Source of the DNA: Bradyrhizobium xenonodulans
GTDB lineage: Bacteria; Pseudomonadota; Alphaproteobacteria; Rhizobiales; Xanthobacteraceae
Direction: 5' to 3'
Length of the DNA: 64,000 nt
Assembly (NCBI RefSeq): GCF_027594865.1
Contig: NZ_CP089391.1
Span: 186,001 to 250,000, forward strand
The notes under the pieces were generated by a model, which was not told the origin of the DNA, searched no databases, and saw nothing but the letters and a program-made list of their open reading frames with translations. The position numbers were made by a program, and so were the translations under genes. Shown in pieces: positions 1-10,001 of this stretch. The first letter of the stretch is position 1. Every line of letters begins with the position of its first letter.

Positions 1-122
1 ATCATTGCGCGCATCAACCCGGCGGTAACGAGTTTCCTTTACGCTCTGCAAACCATAAGGCCCATGAGTCCCGACATGAGTTCGTGGGGACAGTTCCCAA
101 GTGGCCCGGCGAGTAGAGTGTC

Positions 123-596
123 ATGTTGCGTTTCAAGATCCTGGCCTCGGTTGTTCCCCTGCTGGCCGCCGCGGTGTTCGCCCGCAGCGAGGTCGGAGCG
201 GTCTCGCATCCCTGCATCGCGCTGGGCGACACCTCGGTCGAGCTGACCTCCCTGTTCTGGACGGCCGGCGTCCATGTCGCCTTCACCGACGATCTGTCGC
301 GGGCCACGGTGCGGGTTCAGATCACCGACGATCCGGACGCCGCGGACTTCGCGGTCGTCGACGACGGCCTCGGCTCTGAACCCGACTCCTGCCAGGCAAA
401 TCCGGCGACACGTCTCATCACCATTGCCGCGCAACCGGTCGACGGCGGACCGGTCATTTACCTCTCCACCGACGGTCCGGCCGATTACCGCATCTATGTG
501 CGCTCGAAGACGTTCTCCCAGCGCGAGGCGGCAGCCCTGATCGTCGGCGCCCATGGCGGCCAACGCCCGCTCCGGCTCCAGGCCGCCTCGCTTTGA
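123..596 (+). CDS. Secreted hypothetical protein
   Basis: A 157-residue protein starting at an ATG, with a basic then hydrophobic N-terminus (MLRFKILASVVPLLAAAVFA) that reads as a Sec signal peptide, so it is probably periplasmic or outer-membrane associated. The mature part has two cysteines (in SHPCIALG and PDSCQAN) that could form a disulfide, and alternates beta-like stretches. I recognise no domain. Codon use resembles its neighbours, so it looks native. It stands alone, 122 bp before the hybrid kinase gene, in the same direction. Function unknown; being a real gene is likely, its role is not inferable. Confidence 0.7.
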   Translation: MLRFKILASVVPLLAAAVFARSEVGAVSHPCIALGDTSVELTSLFWTAGVHVAFTDDLSRATVRVQITDDPDAADFAVVDDGLGSEPDSCQANPATRLITIAAQPVDGGPVIYLSTDGPADYRIYVRSKTFSQREAAALIVGAHGGQRPLRLQAASL

Positions 597-718
597 GGCA
601 TTAAGAACTCGCTAACCCTGTTTGGAGGCCGAACCAAAGCCTCAAGCTGTTCGCAAGGTCGGCGAGACATCGTCGCAGCCGGCGGCGGGGTTTCGGACAA
701 GAGTCGGGGTCGGTGACG

Positions 719-2944
719 ATGGGTCGGACGTTCCGGATCAAGGTGCGCATGCGCCGCTTCAGGCGGCAGCATCCCCGCATCGCCTTCGCGATCCGCTCCT
801 TCATGATCTTCTCGGCCACATTCGGCGGCGCCTACGGGTTCGTCTCCGGCAGCCGGTCCGAAAATTCCGGTTACGATCCCAACACCTTTGCGATCGGCGC
901 GAGCTTCCTGTTCGCCCTCGCCTGCCTCGGCCTCGCCACGCTCAGCATGCGGCTGCGCTTCGTCAACAAGCGCCTGCGCGCGCTGGCCGCTCACAACGAG
1001 GCGCTGATCGACCGCAACTGGGAACTGAAGGAAGCGGAAGAGCGCGCCCGCAGCCTGTTCGAGCAGCAGGGCGATCTGATCGTACTGCGTGACCATCAGG
1101 GCCGCATCACCTTTGCCAACGAGGCCTATTGCGCGCTCGCAGCACAAAAGCGTACTGCGCTGGTCGGCACGCGGTTCGACTTCGACGTGCTGGAGCAGGG
1201 CGACAGCGCCCGCGAAAGCAACGGCACGCGCATTCACGACCAGAGGATCACAACTCCGCTCGGCGCGCGCTGGATCGCCTGGCGCGAGGGTTATGTCCGA
1301 CTCGATGCCGGCCAGCCCGCGGAGCTGCAGAGCGTCGGACGGGACGTCACCGACCGCACCGAGACCGAACGCGCGCTGTCGGACGCGCGCGACCAGGCCG
1401 ACGCCGCCAACCGCGCCAAGTCGCGCTTCCTGGCGATGGCCTCGCACGAGATCCGCACGCCGCTCAACGGCATCATCGGCATGGGCGGCCTGTTGCTCGA
1501 CACCACGCTGACACCGGAACAGACGACCTATGCGCGGGCGGTGAAGACCTCCGGCGAAGCACTGATGGCGCTGATCGAGGAGCTGCTCGACTATTCCAAG
1601 ATCGAGGCCGGCAAGCTCGATCTCGAGCAGCGTCCTTTCCCGCTCTCCACCCTGGTCGAAGAGATCACCGAGCTGCTCGCACCGCGCGCGCAGGCGAAGA
1701 CGCTCGAGATCGCAGCCTATGTCGACGAGCGCCTGCCGCTCGAGGTCGTCGGCGATGTCGCCCGGTTGCGCCAGGTGCTGCTCAACCTCGCCGGCAACGC
1801 CATCAAGTTCACCGCGACCGGCGGCGTCGCGCTGATCGTCGAACCCGGTATCTGGCCGAACGAGATCAGCTTCCTGGTGCGCGACACCGGCATCGGCATC
1901 GCGCCCGAAGCGCAGACGCGTATCTTCCGTGAGTTCGAGCAGGCCGACGAGCGGATCGCACGCACCTATGGCGGCACCGGGCTCGGCCTTCCCATCAGCG
2001 AACGCATCGTCAAGCGCATGGGCGGCCGTATCACCCTTACGAGCGAGCCGGGCAAGGGTTCGACCTTCGAGGTCGCGATCCCGCTCGCGCCATCGCAAAC
2101 CGACGCGGGACAGACGGCGTTCCCGAGCCCTGACCTCACCGGCAAGTCGATCCTCTTGATCGCCGACGGCATCGAGGCCTCGCTGATTGCGCGGCGGCTG
2201 GAGCGCTGGGGCGGCCAGACCTGCCTGGTCTCGGATGCTTCGGTCGCCGAGGCGCTGCTGCCGGAGCGCTCCTGGCATGCGGTGCTGGTCGACCGCGCGA
2301 TCGGTCCTGCGATTGCAGATCATGTTGGCGACGTCGCGCGCGCGCATGCGGCGCAGCGGCTGGTGCTGCTGACGTCGAGCTCGCGCCATGAAAAACTCTC
2401 CGCGGCCTTCACCGGCTTTCTGGTCAAGCCGCTGCGTGCGGCTTCGCTCGCCGCCCGTCTGGCGCTGACGCCGGAGGTGGCCTCGCCCGAGCTCGCGCCG
2501 GAGCCGCCGGCTGAAACCGCGAGCGCAACACCGGCGAAAGGCCTGTCGATCCTCGTCGCCGAGGATAACGAGATCAACGCGCTGTTGATGCGCTCGCTGC
2601 TGACAAAACTCGGCCATCGCGTCGTCATCGCCGTCCATGGCGAGGCCGCGCTGGAATCCTGGCTCGCCGCGTCGTCCGCCGGCACGCCCTACGATCTCGT
2701 GCTGATGGACATCCAGATGCCGCAACTCGACGGCATCGAGACGACAAAACGCATCCGCGCCCATGAGGCCGCCACCGACGGCCACCACACGCCGATCCTG
2801 GCGCTCACCGCCAACACGCTGGTGGAGGATCGCTATGCCTGCTTCGAGGCAGGCATGAACGGATTTCTGATCAAGCCGCTCGATCGCGACAAGCTGGAAG
2901 AGGCGGTTGCCGGGCTGGCGGCCTCACGGCATCCGGCGATCTGA
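719..2944 (+). CDS. Membrane hybrid sensor histidine kinase with PAS and two receiver domains
   Basis: About 741 residues. Two hydrophobic segments near the N-terminus (roughly residues 22-45 and 60-80) anchor it. They are followed by a short coiled coil, a PAS-type sensor (about 105-220), and a HisKA domain with phospho-acceptor His243 in [11 protein letters not shown]. The ATPase domain keeps the N box (NLAGNAIKF), G1 (DTGIGI) and G2 ([10 protein letters not shown]). Two receiver-like domains follow. The first keeps an aspartate near 525 and a lysine in FLVKPL but has only one residue of the usual acidic pair. The second is canonical, with EDN, Asp664 in LMDIQMP, and LIKPL. ATG at 719 is preferred over the in-frame GTG at 713 because GGGG at 706-709 spaces well to it. 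No response-regulator gene is adjacent, so the partner is unknown. Transfer to an Hpt or separate regulator is inferred from the architecture. Confidence 0.9.
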   Translation: MGRTFRIKVRMRRFRRQHPRIAFAIRSFMIFSATFGGAYGFVSGSRSENSGYDPNTFAIGASFLFALACLGLATLSMRLRFVNKRLRALAAHNEALIDRNWELKEAEERARSLFEQQGDLIVLRDHQGRITFANEAYCALAAQKRTALVGTRFDFDVLEQGDSARESNGTRIHDQRITTPLGARWIAWREGYVRLDAGQPAELQSVGRDVTDRTETERALSDARDQADAANRAKSRFLAMASHEIRTPLNGIIGMGGLLLDTTLTPEQTTYARAVKTSGEALMALIEELLDYSKIEAGKLDLEQRPFPLSTLVEEITELLAPRAQAKTLEIAAYVDERLPLEVVGDVARLRQVLLNLAGNAIKFTATGGVALIVEPGIWPNEISFLVRDTGIGIAPEAQTRIFREFEQADERIARTYGGTGLGLPISERIVKRMGGRITLTSEPGKGSTFEVAIPLAPSQTDAGQTAFPSPDLTGKSILLIADGIEASLIARRLERWGGQTCLVSDASVAEALLPERSWHAVLVDRAIGPAIADHVGDVARAHAAQRLVLLTSSSRHEKLSAAFTGFLVKPLRAASLAARLALTPEVASPELAPEPPAETASATPAKGLSILVAEDNEINALLMRSLLTKLGHRVVIAVHGEAALESWLAASSAGTPYDLVLMDIQMPQLDGIETTKRIRAHEAATDGHHTPILALTANTLVEDRYACFEAGMNGFLIKPLDRDKLEEAVAGLAASRHPAI

Positions 2945-3047
2945 TCCAGAGTTCCACGGGAACTCATCTCGCCCGGCAATCGATAATTGAAATCGACCGC
3001 GTGGCACGTCACCATCCTCCGGGGCATTTGCAATAGAGGATTTGCGC

Positions 3048-3677
3048 ATGAACGTGCTTTGCCGCCTCGCCGCCATTGTCCTTCTCTGTGGGTTCACCCA
3101 AGCCGCCGCAGCCGATACGCCGGACCTGATCGCCTCGCTCACGCAAGGCGGCTACGTCCTGGTGTTTCGGCACACCGCGACCGACGACAGCCAAAAGGAT
3201 GTCTACCCCTTCAAGTTCGACGACATGAGCGCCCAGCGTCAGCTCAGTGAAAAAGGCAGGGACATGGCGCGCCGGATCGGGACCGCGGTCAAGGAACTCG
3301 CGATCCCGGTCGGTGATGCCTACAGCAGCCGGCTGAACCGCGCGATCGAGGCCGGCAGGCTGATCTCCGGCCAGGAGGTCAAGCCGGTCGATGCGCTGAC
3401 GGACAGCAGCAATGCCAGCGCGTCGGGAATGGCAAACCCGACCGGCGCAAATGCAAAGGCCGGGCAGGCCGTGCGTCAGCTCGTCGATTCGCCTCCGAAA
3501 GCCGGCACCAACAATTTCCTGATCACCCACAAGACGAACATCGCCGATGCTTTTGGCAAGGAGGCCGGTGACGTGCAGGAAGGCGAGGCCTTCGTTTACC
3601 GGGCCAGCGGTTCCGGCCCGGCCAGCTTTGCGGGGCGCATCAAGCCTGCGGATTGGATTGCCAAGGCCGGCAAGTGA
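3048..3677 (+). CDS. Periplasmic histidine phosphatase family protein
   Basis: 209 residues from the ATG at 3048, which has AGAGGA eight bases upstream; an in-frame TTG at 3042 is less likely. The N-terminus (MNVLCRLAAIVLLCGFTQAAAAD) is a Sec signal peptide, placing the enzyme in the periplasm. LVFRHTATDD corresponds to the RHG phosphohistidine motif, with Thr replacing Gly, and ITHKTN near residue 165 supplies the second catalytic histidine. SSRLNRAIEAGR matches the phosphatase motif that follows the nucleophile region. The fold and a phosphoester-hydrolase role are supported; the substrate is unknown. It is monocistronic and converges with a small zinc-ribbon gene 8 bp away. Confidence 0.8.
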   Translation: MNVLCRLAAIVLLCGFTQAAAADTPDLIASLTQGGYVLVFRHTATDDSQKDVYPFKFDDMSAQRQLSEKGRDMARRIGTAVKELAIPVGDAYSSRLNRAIEAGRLISGQEVKPVDALTDSSNASASGMANPTGANAKAGQAVRQLVDSPPKAGTNNFLITHKTNIADAFGKEAGDVQEGEAFVYRASGSGPASFAGRIKPADWIAKAGK

Positions 3678-3685
3678 GCCCTCGG

Positions 3686-3925
3686 CTATGCGGCGTGAGC
3701 AAGAAAACGCGGCGCAGAGAGCTTATCCGGTGGTCCTCGGGTGCCTTTGAACACGGTGTCCGTCTGCGCTGCACGCTTGCAATGCGGGCAGACGAAGAGA
3801 TGCGCGATGATTGGAACCGGCTCGTCCGCGAGCAGTTCGGAGCGGTACCACCTCATCTCGATATGGCAATCCGGGCATGTCGGCGCTTCGAGCTGTTCCG
3901 CCGCGCTTCTGAGACGATCAACCAT
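3686..3925 (-). CDS. Small zinc-ribbon protein
   Basis: A 79-residue protein with two CxxC pairs, CPDC near residue 17 and CPHC near residue 47, which is the signature of a treble-clef or zinc-ribbon fold. It begins at an ATG with a GAGGGG ribosome-binding site about five bases upstream. It lies downstream of coaA in the same direction, with about 100 bp between, and ends 8 bp from the convergent phosphatase gene. No catalytic motif is present; it may bind nucleic acid or protein. It is supported as a gene by the RBS and the paired cysteines; function is unknown. Confidence 0.6.
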   Translation of the reverse strand: MVDRLRSAAEQLEAPTCPDCHIEMRWYRSELLADEPVPIIAHLFVCPHCKRAAQTDTVFKGTRGPPDKLSAPRFLAHAA

Positions 3926-4027
3926 GGGCCCCTCGCGTTGTCGAAGGCCATAACGGAATACCCTTTGTCAGTCTGCAACAAAAGACACTCAGCCTGAAAA
4001 ATTAAAGGGCCCCACCCACCGGCGCGA

Positions 4028-4984
4028 TTACAGCCTTCGCAGCGCCACGCTCGCCACCGTATGGTCCGCGCCCTTCTTCAGGATCAGCGTCGCGCGGGGA
4101 CGGGTTGGCAGGATGTTGTCCTCGAGATTGGCGAGGTTGGTGCGTTCCCAGATCGCGATCGCCGTGGCGGTGGCTTCCTCGTCCGACAACAGCGCATAGC
4201 GGTTGAAGTAGGATTTTGGATTGGTGAACGCGGTGTCGCGCAGCGCCAGGAACCGCTTGATGTACCATTGCCGCAGTGCCGCCTCGTCGGCATCGATATA
4301 GACCGAGAAATCGAAGAAGTCGGAGACGACGGGCACCGCCTTGCCGTCGCGCGGCAGCTTGCCGGTTTGCAGAACGTTGACGCCCTCGACGATCAGGATG
4401 TCGGGCTGGTCGATCTCGGCCCACTGGTTCGGCACGATGTCATAGGTCAAATGCGAATAGACCGGTGCGCGCACATGGCGGCGGCCGGACTTGATATCGG
4501 AGAGGAAGCCGAGCAGCAGCGGCAGGTCGTAGCTTTCGGGAAAACCCTTCTTCTGCATGATGCCCTGCCGCTCGAGCACGGCATTGGGATACAGAAATCC
4601 GTCGGTGGTGATCAGCTCGACCTTCGGCCGCGGCGACCAGCGCGCCAGCAACGCCTGGAGCACGCGGGCGGTGGTGGATTTCCCGACCGCGACCGAGCCG
4701 GCGACGCCGATGATGTAGGGCACCTTGCGGTCGCGGATGTCAAGGAACTGGCGTTCCGCATAATACAGCCGCTGCATCGCATCGACATAGATCGAGAGCA
4801 GGCGCGACAGCGGCAGATAAATGTCCTCGACTTCCTTGAGATCGAGGCGATCGTGCAGCGAACGCAGCCGGTCGAATTCACCCGGCTCCAGCGTCATCGG
4901 CGTGTCGTCACGCAGGCGCGCCCACTGCTCGCGCGTATAAACGCGGTACGGATTATACTGCTGCTCGGGTGCGCGGATATCCAT
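4028..4984 (-). CDS. coaA: Type I pantothenate kinase
   Basis: 318 residues, the usual length for bacterial type I pantothenate kinase, which phosphorylates pantothenate with ATP in the first step of coenzyme A synthesis in the cytoplasm. The P-loop GSVAVGKS is at residues 96-103. TTDGFLYPN, the [10 protein letters not shown] segment and the [10 protein letters not shown] segment are family blocks. [12 protein letters not shown] precedes the C-terminal domain. It is the last recognisable gene of the minus-strand his cluster, 28 bp after hisE, so it is probably co-transcribed with it. coaE, for the last CoA step, lies at 17.6 kb. Start and identity are secure. Confidence 0.97.
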   Translation of the reverse strand: MDIRAPEQQYNPYRVYTREQWARLRDDTPMTLEPGEFDRLRSLHDRLDLKEVEDIYLPLSRLLSIYVDAMQRLYYAERQFLDIRDRKVPYIIGVAGSVAVGKSTTARVLQALLARWSPRPKVELITTDGFLYPNAVLERQGIMQKKGFPESYDLPLLLGFLSDIKSGRRHVRAPVYSHLTYDIVPNQWAEIDQPDILIVEGVNVLQTGKLPRDGKAVPVVSDFFDFSVYIDADEAALRQWYIKRFLALRDTAFTNPKSYFNRYALLSDEEATATAIAIWERTNLANLEDNILPTRPRATLILKKGADHTVASVALRRL

Positions 4985-5012
4985 GACGCCGCCTTCTCCG
5001 TTACGATCTCAG

Positions 5013-5339
5013 CTAGTTTCCGCCCTTGCGGGACGCCTTCTCTTCCAACCCAGACATATTCGTGCGCTTGTCCAGCGCCGCTTCCACCTCTTCCAGCTTT
5101 ACGCCGCGGGCCTTGAGCAGCACAAGGAAGTGGTAGAGCAGGTCGGCACTTTCGGCGATCAGATGCGCGCGATCGTTTTCGACTGCTGCGATTACGGTTT
5201 CGACTGCTTCCTCACCGAACTTCTTGGCGCAATGCTCGGCGCCCTTGTCCAGAAGCTTGCGGGTATAGGACGCTTCGCCGCCGGCCGCCGCGCGGGCGTC
5301 GATGGTCTCGGCCAGATCGTGGATCGTGAAACGCGGCAT
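5013..5339 (-). CDS. hisE: Phosphoribosyl-ATP pyrophosphatase
   Basis: 108 residues from the ATG at 5339 (MPRFTIHDL); an in-frame extension upstream lacks the family sequence. HisE removes pyrophosphate from phosphoribosyl-ATP, the second step of histidine synthesis. Conserved all-alpha MazG-fold blocks are visible: YTRKLLDKG, KKFGEEAVETVIAA with the metal-binding glutamates, and ESADLLYHFLVLL. It follows hisF by 79 bp and precedes coaA by 28 bp on the same strand. hisI is not fused to it and is not in the window. Confidence 0.96.
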   Translation of the reverse strand: MPRFTIHDLAETIDARAAAGGEASYTRKLLDKGAEHCAKKFGEEAVETVIAAVENDRAHLIAESADLLYHFLVLLKARGVKLEEVEAALDKRTNMSGLEEKASRKGGN

Positions 5340-5418
5340 ACAGGATACTCGGAAAATGCACCCGGCTGGACGAGCCGGTCCCTGACGGCTCATTTAGCAT
5401 TTTTATGAACCGGAGTCG

Positions 5419-6195
5419 TCAGGCATCCAGGCGCATGGCCAGTCCGCGCCGAGCCATGTGCTCCTTGGCTTCGCGGATGGTGAATTCCCCGAAATGGAAG
5501 ATCGAGGCGGCCAGCACAGCCGTGGCGTGTCCATCGCGGATGCCGTCGACGAGATGATCGAGATTGCCGACGCCGCCCGAGGCGATCACGGGCACGGGAA
5601 CGCTGTCGGCGATCGCCCGGGTCAGCGGGATGTCGAACCCCTGCCTTGTACCGTCGCGATCCATCGAGGTGAGCAGGATCTCACCGGCACCGAGCGAGAC
5701 CACTTCCTGGGCATATTCGATGGCGTCGATGCCGGTCGAGTTGCGGCCGCCATGGGTAAAGATCTCCCAGCGCTCGCCACCGCCCGCGCGCTTGACCCGC
5801 TTGGCGTCGATCGCGACCACAACGCATTGCTCACCGAACTTCTCGGCGGCTTCCTTGACGAACTCGCGCCGCGACACCGCGGCGCTGTTGATCGAGACCT
5901 TGTCCGCGCCGGCGCGCAGCAGCGTCTTGATGTCGTCCACCTTGCGCACGCCGCCACCGACGGTCACAGGCATGAAGCAGGCCTCGGCGGTACGCCTGAC
6001 CACATCAAGCATGATGCCGCGGTTCTCATGGGTCGCGGTGATGTCGAGGAAGGTGAGCTCGTCGGCACCGGCGGCATCATAGGCGATGGCGGCTTCGACG
6101 GGGTCACCGGCGTCGCGCAGATCGACGAAATTGACTCCCTTGACGACCCGGCCGTCCTTGACGTCGAGGCAGGGGATCACGCGCACCTTGAACAT
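5419..6195 (-). CDS. hisF: Imidazole glycerol phosphate synthase, cyclase subunit
   Basis: 258 residues forming a (beta/alpha)8 barrel. HisF uses ammonia delivered by HisH to convert PRFAR to imidazole glycerol phosphate and AICAR. The catalytic aspartates lie in [13 protein letters not shown] near residue 11 and VVAIDAKR near residue 130. The phosphate-binding strands VTVGGGVR and VIASGGVG are intact. It begins 3 bp after hisA ends, so the two are translationally close. HisH, its glutaminase partner, is encoded just upstream in the same operon. Confidence 0.97.
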   Translation of the reverse strand: MFKVRVIPCLDVKDGRVVKGVNFVDLRDAGDPVEAAIAYDAAGADELTFLDITATHENRGIMLDVVRRTAEACFMPVTVGGGVRKVDDIKTLLRAGADKVSINSAAVSRREFVKEAAEKFGEQCVVVAIDAKRVKRAGGGERWEIFTHGGRNSTGIDAIEYAQEVVSLGAGEILLTSMDRDGTRQGFDIPLTRAIADSVPVPVIASGGVGNLDHLVDGIRDGHATAVLAASIFHFGEFTIREAKEHMARRGLAMRLDA

Positions 6196-6198
6196 GTG

Positions 6199-6945
6199 TC
6201 AGCTCCTGCGCGCGTCGCGGATCAAGGTGAGGGCGGCGGCGGGATCGAGCCGGCCGTCATAGAGCGCGCGGCCGGCGATCGCACCGGCGAGCTTCCTTGC
6301 GCGCGGCGTCAGCATGGCTTTCACGTCCTCGATCGAGGCGAGGCCACCGGAGGCGATCACGGGAATCGAGATCGCGTCGGCGAGCGCAATGGTCGCATCG
6401 AGATTCAGTCCCTTGAGCAGACCGTCGCGCGCGATGTCGGTGAAGATGATGGCGGCAACGCCGGCATCCTCGAAACGCTGTGCGATCTCCAGCACCGTCA
6501 CCTGCGACGTCTCGGCCCAGCCCTCGACGGCGACCTTGCCGTCGCGGGCATCGAGCCCGACCGCGACGCGGCCGGGGAATTTTTTGGCCGCAGCCTTCAC
6601 CAGTTCGGGATCGCGCACCGCGGCGGTGCCGATGATGACGCGGCTGATGCCCTTGTCGAGCCAGGCTTCGACGGTCGCGAGATCGCGAATGCCGCCGCCG
6701 AGCTGCACCGGGATCTTGATCGCCTTCAGCATCGCCTCGACGGCCTGCGCATTGACAGGCTTGCCGGCAAAGGCACCGTCGAGATCGACGACGTGGAGAT
6801 ACTCAAAGCCCTGCTCGACGAAGCTCTGCGCCTGCGCGGCGGGATTGAGGTTGAACACGGTCGCGCGCGCCATGTCGCCTTGCTCGAGGCGCACGCACTG
6901 GCCGTTCTTGAGGTCAATAGCGGGAAAGAGAATCACGGTTTCCAT
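6199..6945 (-). CDS. hisA: Phosphoribosylformimino-5-aminoimidazole carboxamide ribotide isomerase
   Basis: 248 residues, a half-barrel-duplicated (beta/alpha)8 enzyme that isomerises ProFAR to [19 protein letters not shown] carries the first catalytic aspartate near residue 10, and [10 protein letters not shown] carries the second catalytic region. Glycine-rich phosphate loops ([17 protein letters not shown]) are intact. Its start overlaps the end of hisH by 13 bp and its end is 3 bp before hisF, which suggests translational coupling of HisH, HisA and HisF in the order they act. Confidence 0.97.
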   Translation of the reverse strand: METVILFPAIDLKNGQCVRLEQGDMARATVFNLNPAAQAQSFVEQGFEYLHVVDLDGAFAGKPVNAQAVEAMLKAIKIPVQLGGGIRDLATVEAWLDKGISRVIIGTAAVRDPELVKAAAKKFPGRVAVGLDARDGKVAVEGWAETSQVTVLEIAQRFEDAGVAAIIFTDIARDGLLKGLNLDATIALADAISIPVIASGGLASIEDVKAMLTPRARKLAGAIAGRALYDGRLDPAAALTLIRDARRS

Positions 6946-7583
6946 CGCAAAAAGTTCGAGATCAGGGCCAGGCCGAAACGCTGACTCTTCTCGGGGTGGA
7001 ATTGCGTGCCGATGGCGGTGTCCTTCGCGACGATCGCGGTGACAGGCCCGCCGTAGTCGGCGCGCGCGAGCACGTCCGCCTCGTTGGCGACGTTGAGGTG
7101 GTAGGAGTGCACGAAATAGGCGTGCTGGCCCTTGGGGCCGAGCGGCAGCTTGTTCAGCACCGGATGCTCGCGCAGCACCTCGAGCGTGTTCCAGCCCATG
7201 TGCGGGATCTTCAGGCTCTCATCGCGCGGCGTGATCTTCTCGACGTCGCCGCCGATCCAGTTCAGGCCGTCCGTCGTGACATGCTCCTTGCCACGGCTCG
7301 CCATCAGCTGCATGCCGACACAGATGCCGAAGAAGGGCCGCGCCTTGACACGCACCGCCTCGGTGATCGCCTCGACCATGCCGTTGACGGCGTCCAGGCC
7401 GCGCCGGCAATCGGCAAAGGCGCCGACGCCCGGCAGCACCAGACGGTCAGCTTCATAGGCCTGGTCCGGATCGCTGGTGACGAAGACCTTTTGCGGATTT
7501 TCGAGGCTGCGCGCGGCGCGCTCGAACGCCTTCGCGGCGGAATGCAGATTACCGGAACCGTAATCGATGATGGCGACGCTCAT
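6933..7583 (-). CDS. hisH: Imidazole glycerol phosphate synthase, glutaminase subunit
   Basis: 216 residues starting [15 protein letters not shown]. HisH is the class I glutamine amidotransferase that feeds ammonia to HisF. The nucleophile cysteine is in [11 protein letters not shown] (near residue 89) and the His/Glu pair is in [12 protein letters not shown] near residues 195-200. The start codon overlaps the stop of the upstream DUF2628 gene by four bases (ATGA at 7580-7583), and the 3' end overlaps hisA by 13 bp. The open frame continues upstream without a start resembling the family, so this ATG is chosen. Confidence 0.97.
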   Translation of the reverse strand: MSVAIIDYGSGNLHSAAKAFERAARSLENPQKVFVTSDPDQAYEADRLVLPGVGAFADCRRGLDAVNGMVEAITEAVRVKARPFFGICVGMQLMASRGKEHVTTDGLNWIGGDVEKITPRDESLKIPHMGWNTLEVLREHPVLNKLPLGPKGQHAYFVHSYHLNVANEADVLARADYGGPVTAIVAKDTAIGTQFHPEKSQRFGLALISNFLRWKP

Positions 7584-8110
7584 CTTGACCCTCCCGGTTC
7601 TGGAAACAACCCAATGATGCCGCCGGCCGGAATCGGCGGCGGATTCGAAAATGGCTGACCCGGCACACCGCGGGTCGGCGGCGGACCGCCGCGGTCGACG
7701 GCCCATTGATCGTTGACGATGCCGTGCTGCTTCTGACTCCAGCGCTCGAAGAAGCGACGTTCGGCGGTGTCCTCGTCGTCGGCAACGACGACATCGAGCT
7801 GACGCCATTTGCCGCGCGACAGCGTCCAGCGGCGCAGGCTCGAGGCCTCGAAGCCCATCAGCAGCGCGACGATGAGATCGGCGAAGAAGATCGACGAGCG
7901 TCCGACGCCGAGGCTGGACAGCCCGGCGTTGAACGCGGCCACGAAGATCAGATAGCCGATCAGCGCCAGCCACAGCCTATTCCACAGCAGCCAGAGCGGG
8001 CCGAAGATCATCGCCCAGAAATGGAAGCCGTCGCGTACGAACACGAACTTGTCGGTCGCGCGCAGATCGGCTCCGGCAGGGGAGGGAGCATGAACTGTGT
8101 AGACAGGCAT
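7580..8110 (-). CDS. DUF2628-type membrane protein inside the his operon
   Basis: 176 residues with two or three central hydrophobic segments ([26 protein letters not shown] split over residues 31-56, and a segment around 70-90), an aromatic-rich entry motif typical of DUF2628 proteins, and a C-terminal tail rich in proline and glycine ([17 protein letters not shown]). It sits between hisB and hisH, overlapping hisH by four bases, so it is made from the his transcript. No enzymatic motif is visible. A direct role in histidine synthesis is not known; the placement appears conserved in related rhizobia as far as I recall. Confidence 0.8.
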   Translation of the reverse strand: MPVYTVHAPSPAGADLRATDKFVFVRDGFHFWAMIFGPLWLLWNRLWLALIGYLIFVAAFNAGLSSLGVGRSSIFFADLIVALLMGFEASSLRRWTLSRGKWRQLDVVVADDEDTAERRFFERWSQKQHGIVNDQWAVDRGGPPPTRGVPGQPFSNPPPIPAGGIIGLFPEPGGSR

Positions 8111-8167
8111 GGTGATGCCCCGTTCTCTGAATTCAGTGATAGGCGGCGCGTGCCGCCGGCCGAGAGG

Positions 8168-8761
8168 TCAGCCGCCGAGCGAGCCCTTGGTGGACGGGAT
8201 TTCGCCCACAGCCTTCGGATCGATCGCGACCGCAGTGCGCAGCGCCCGCGCCAGACCCTTGAAGCAGGACTCGGCGATATGGTGGCTGTTATCGCCATAT
8301 AGGGTCTCGACGTGGAGAGTCACGCCGGCGTTGATGGCGAAGGCCTGGAACCATTCGCGCACCAGCTCGGTGTCGAACTCACCGATCTTGTCGCGGGGGA
8401 ATTCGGCCTTGAACACCAGGAACGGGCGGCCCGAGATGTCGATGACCACGCGCGACAGCGTCTCGTCCATGGGCATGTGCACGCCGGCATAGCGGGTGAT
8501 GCCCGCCATATTGCCGAGCGCCTGCCTGACCGCCTGGCCGAGCGCGATGCCGGTGTCTTCGGTGGTATGGTGATAATCAATGTGCAAATCGCCCACCGCC
8601 TTGACCGTGAGGTCGATGCGGGAATGGCGAGCGAGGAGATCGAGCATATGGTCGAAAAAGCCGATGCCGGTCGCGATATTGGCCACGCCGGTGCCATCGA
8701 GGTTCACGGAGACCTCGATGTCGGTTTCCTTGGTCTTGCGCTTGATCGTCGCGGTGCGCAT
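8168..8761 (-). CDS. hisB: Imidazoleglycerol-phosphate dehydratase
   Basis: 197 residues from the ATG at 8761 ([13 protein letters not shown]); the open frame extends 19 codons upstream without family sequence. HisB dehydrates imidazole glycerol phosphate to imidazole acetol phosphate. The duplicated metal-binding motifs DYHHTTED (near 67) and DNSHHIAE (near 165), and FFDHML near 41, are present. It is monofunctional, without the phosphatase domain of enteric HisB. It is the first gene of the minus-strand his operon and diverges from hslV across a 190-bp gap. Confidence 0.96.
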   Translation of the reverse strand: MRTATIKRKTKETDIEVSVNLDGTGVANIATGIGFFDHMLDLLARHSRIDLTVKAVGDLHIDYHHTTEDTGIALGQAVRQALGNMAGITRYAGVHMPMDETLSRVVIDISGRPFLVFKAEFPRDKIGEFDTELVREWFQAFAINAGVTLHVETLYGDNSHHIAESCFKGLARALRTAVAIDPKAVGEIPSTKGSLGG

Positions 8762-8907
8762 TGAAAAGCGGTTTCCATTCTGGTTTTGGACCGAAAACGC
8801 CGGTCTTTTAACAGCCAAATGACGCCTTCGCTACTGCGGGAACGGCCGGCCGGGCCTCTACTTCTGCCTATGGTGAGCGAAATGGGCCCGGAGCGGCCCG
8901 TTGTACG

Positions 8908-8923
8908 GTCGGTCTTGACCGAC
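8908..8923. promoter_or_regulatory. Perfect 16-bp palindrome upstream of hslV
   Basis: GTCGGTC, TT, GACCGAC form a perfect inverted repeat with 7-bp arms, 28 bp before the hslV ATG and in the hisB/hslV divergent gap. The size and position suit a dimeric repressor site. It also contains CTTGACC, which resembles the -35 half of a heat-shock promoter, but I find no convincing -10 partner. The repressor is unknown. Confidence 0.4.
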
Positions 8924-8951
8924 TAAATCAGGCCGGACAACGAGGTATTTC

Positions 8952-9512
8952 ATGCAGGATTCCCAAAACAGCTCGCCGGGCTGGCACGGCACCACGATTT
9001 TGACGGTCCGCAAGGGCGACAAGGTGGTGGTCGGCGGCGACGGCCAGGTCTCGATCGGCCAGACCGTGATCAAGTCCAACGCCAAAAAGGTCCGGAAGCT
9101 CGGCAAGGGCGACGTCATTGGCGGCTTTGCCGGCGCCACGGCCGACGCCTTCACGCTGTTTGAGCGGCTGGAATCCAAACTCGAGCAATATCCGGGGCAA
9201 TTGACCCGGGCCGCAGTCGAGCTGGCCAAGGACTGGCGCACCGACCGCTATTTGCGGCGGCTGGAGGCCATGATGATCGTGGCCGACAAGGACGTCTCCC
9301 TGGTGCTGACAGGCACCGGCGACGTGCTGGAGCCCGAGGCCGGCGTGATGGCGATCGGCTCCGGCGGCAACTACGCCCTGGCGGCCGCGAGGGCTCTGAT
9401 CGACACCGACAAGGACGCCGAGACCATCGTCCGCCGCTCCCTCGACATCGCCGCCGACATCTGCGTCTACACCAACCGCAATCTGACCATCGAAAGCCTG
9501 GCGACCGGCTAG
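8952..9512 (+). CDS. hslV: ATP-dependent protease subunit HslV
   Basis: 186 residues. HslV is the dodecameric peptidase of the HslUV (ClpYQ) cytoplasmic protease. The N-terminal threonine nucleophile is in [10 protein letters not shown], exposed after removal of a propeptide of about 13 residues, a longer leader than the single Met of E. coli Hsl[23 protein letters not shown] and [16 protein letters not shown] are family blocks. hslU, for its ATPase partner, lies 1.15 kb downstream in the same direction, after two interposed genes. The next gene begins 3 bp after the stop, indicating one transcript. Confidence 0.97.
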   Translation: MQDSQNSSPGWHGTTILTVRKGDKVVVGGDGQVSIGQTVIKSNAKKVRKLGKGDVIGGFAGATADAFTLFERLESKLEQYPGQLTRAAVELAKDWRTDRYLRRLEAMMIVADKDVSLVLTGTGDVLEPEAGVMAIGSGGNYALAAARALIDTDKDAETIVRRSLDIAADICVYTNRNLTIESLATG

Positions 9513-9515
9513 GCC

Positions 9516-10001
9516 ATGGCGCCCGCCTACACCTTCCGCCCGATGACGACGGCCGATCTGCCAATGATCAGGCGGTGGCTGGGCGAGGCGCATGTGCGGG
9601 AATGGTGGGGCGATCCGGACGAGCAGTTTGCGCTGGTCAGCGGCGATCTGATTGAGCCCGCAATAGACCAGTTCATCGTGTTGGCCGGAGACAAGCCGTT
9701 CGGCTATCTTCAATGCTACCGCCTGACCGCCTGGAATACGGGGTTCGGGCCGCAACCGGAGGGTACGCGTGGGATCGACCAGTTCATCGGCGAAAGCGAC
9801 ATGATCGCGCGCGGCCTCGGCTCGACGTTCATCCGCGCGTTTGTCGACGAGCAGCTGCGGAACGGCCTGCCGCGGATCGTGACCGATCCGGACCCGCTGA
9901 ACCAGCGTGCCGTGCGCGCCTATGAGAAGGCAGGTTTTATCCGTGACCGCATGGTCGAGACCCCGGATGGACCGGCGCTGCTGATGGTGCGCGAGCCGTG
10001 A
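9516..10001 (+). CDS. GNAT acetyltransferase, AAC(6')-like
   Basis: 161 residues with a GNAT fold of the Acetyltransf_8/AAC(6') subgroup. [16 protein letters not shown] opens the domain, REWWGDP and DQFIVL follow, and the CoA-binding part is [35 protein letters not shown] is the C-terminal GNAT motif. The chemistry would be acetyl transfer from acetyl-CoA to an amine; aminoglycoside, polyamine or protein substrates all remain possible. It is wedged between hslV (3 bp away) and a DUF2585 gene (4-bp overlap), so it is co-expressed with the protease. No sign of recent transfer. Confidence 0.85.
   Translation: MAPAYTFRPMTTADLPMIRRWLGEAHVREWWGDPDEQFALVSGDLIEPAIDQFIVLAGDKPFGYLQCYRLTAWNTGFGPQPEGTRGIDQFIGESDMIARGLGSTFIRAFVDEQLRNGLPRIVTDPDPLNQRAVRAYEKAGFIRDRMVETPDGPALLMVREP

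Noticed and set aside
494..2788. 764-codon open frame opposite the hybrid kinase gene
   Set aside because: It is the antisense shadow of a GC-rich gene; its composition (Arg, Gly, Asp, His-rich with no domain) is typical of reverse-frame translation, and the sense gene is unmistakable.
4061..5116. 351-codon plus-strand frame across coaA and hisE
   Set aside because: It is the reverse-frame shadow of coaA; no recognisable domain or ribosome-binding site.
5458..6984. 508-codon plus-strand frame across hisF and hisA
   Set aside because: It is the mirror of two conserved his genes, lacking any domain of its own.
8914..8945. CTTGACC as the -35 of a heat-shock promoter for hslV
   Set aside because: No CCCCATNT-like -10 occurs at a suitable distance; the motif is better explained as half of the palindrome.
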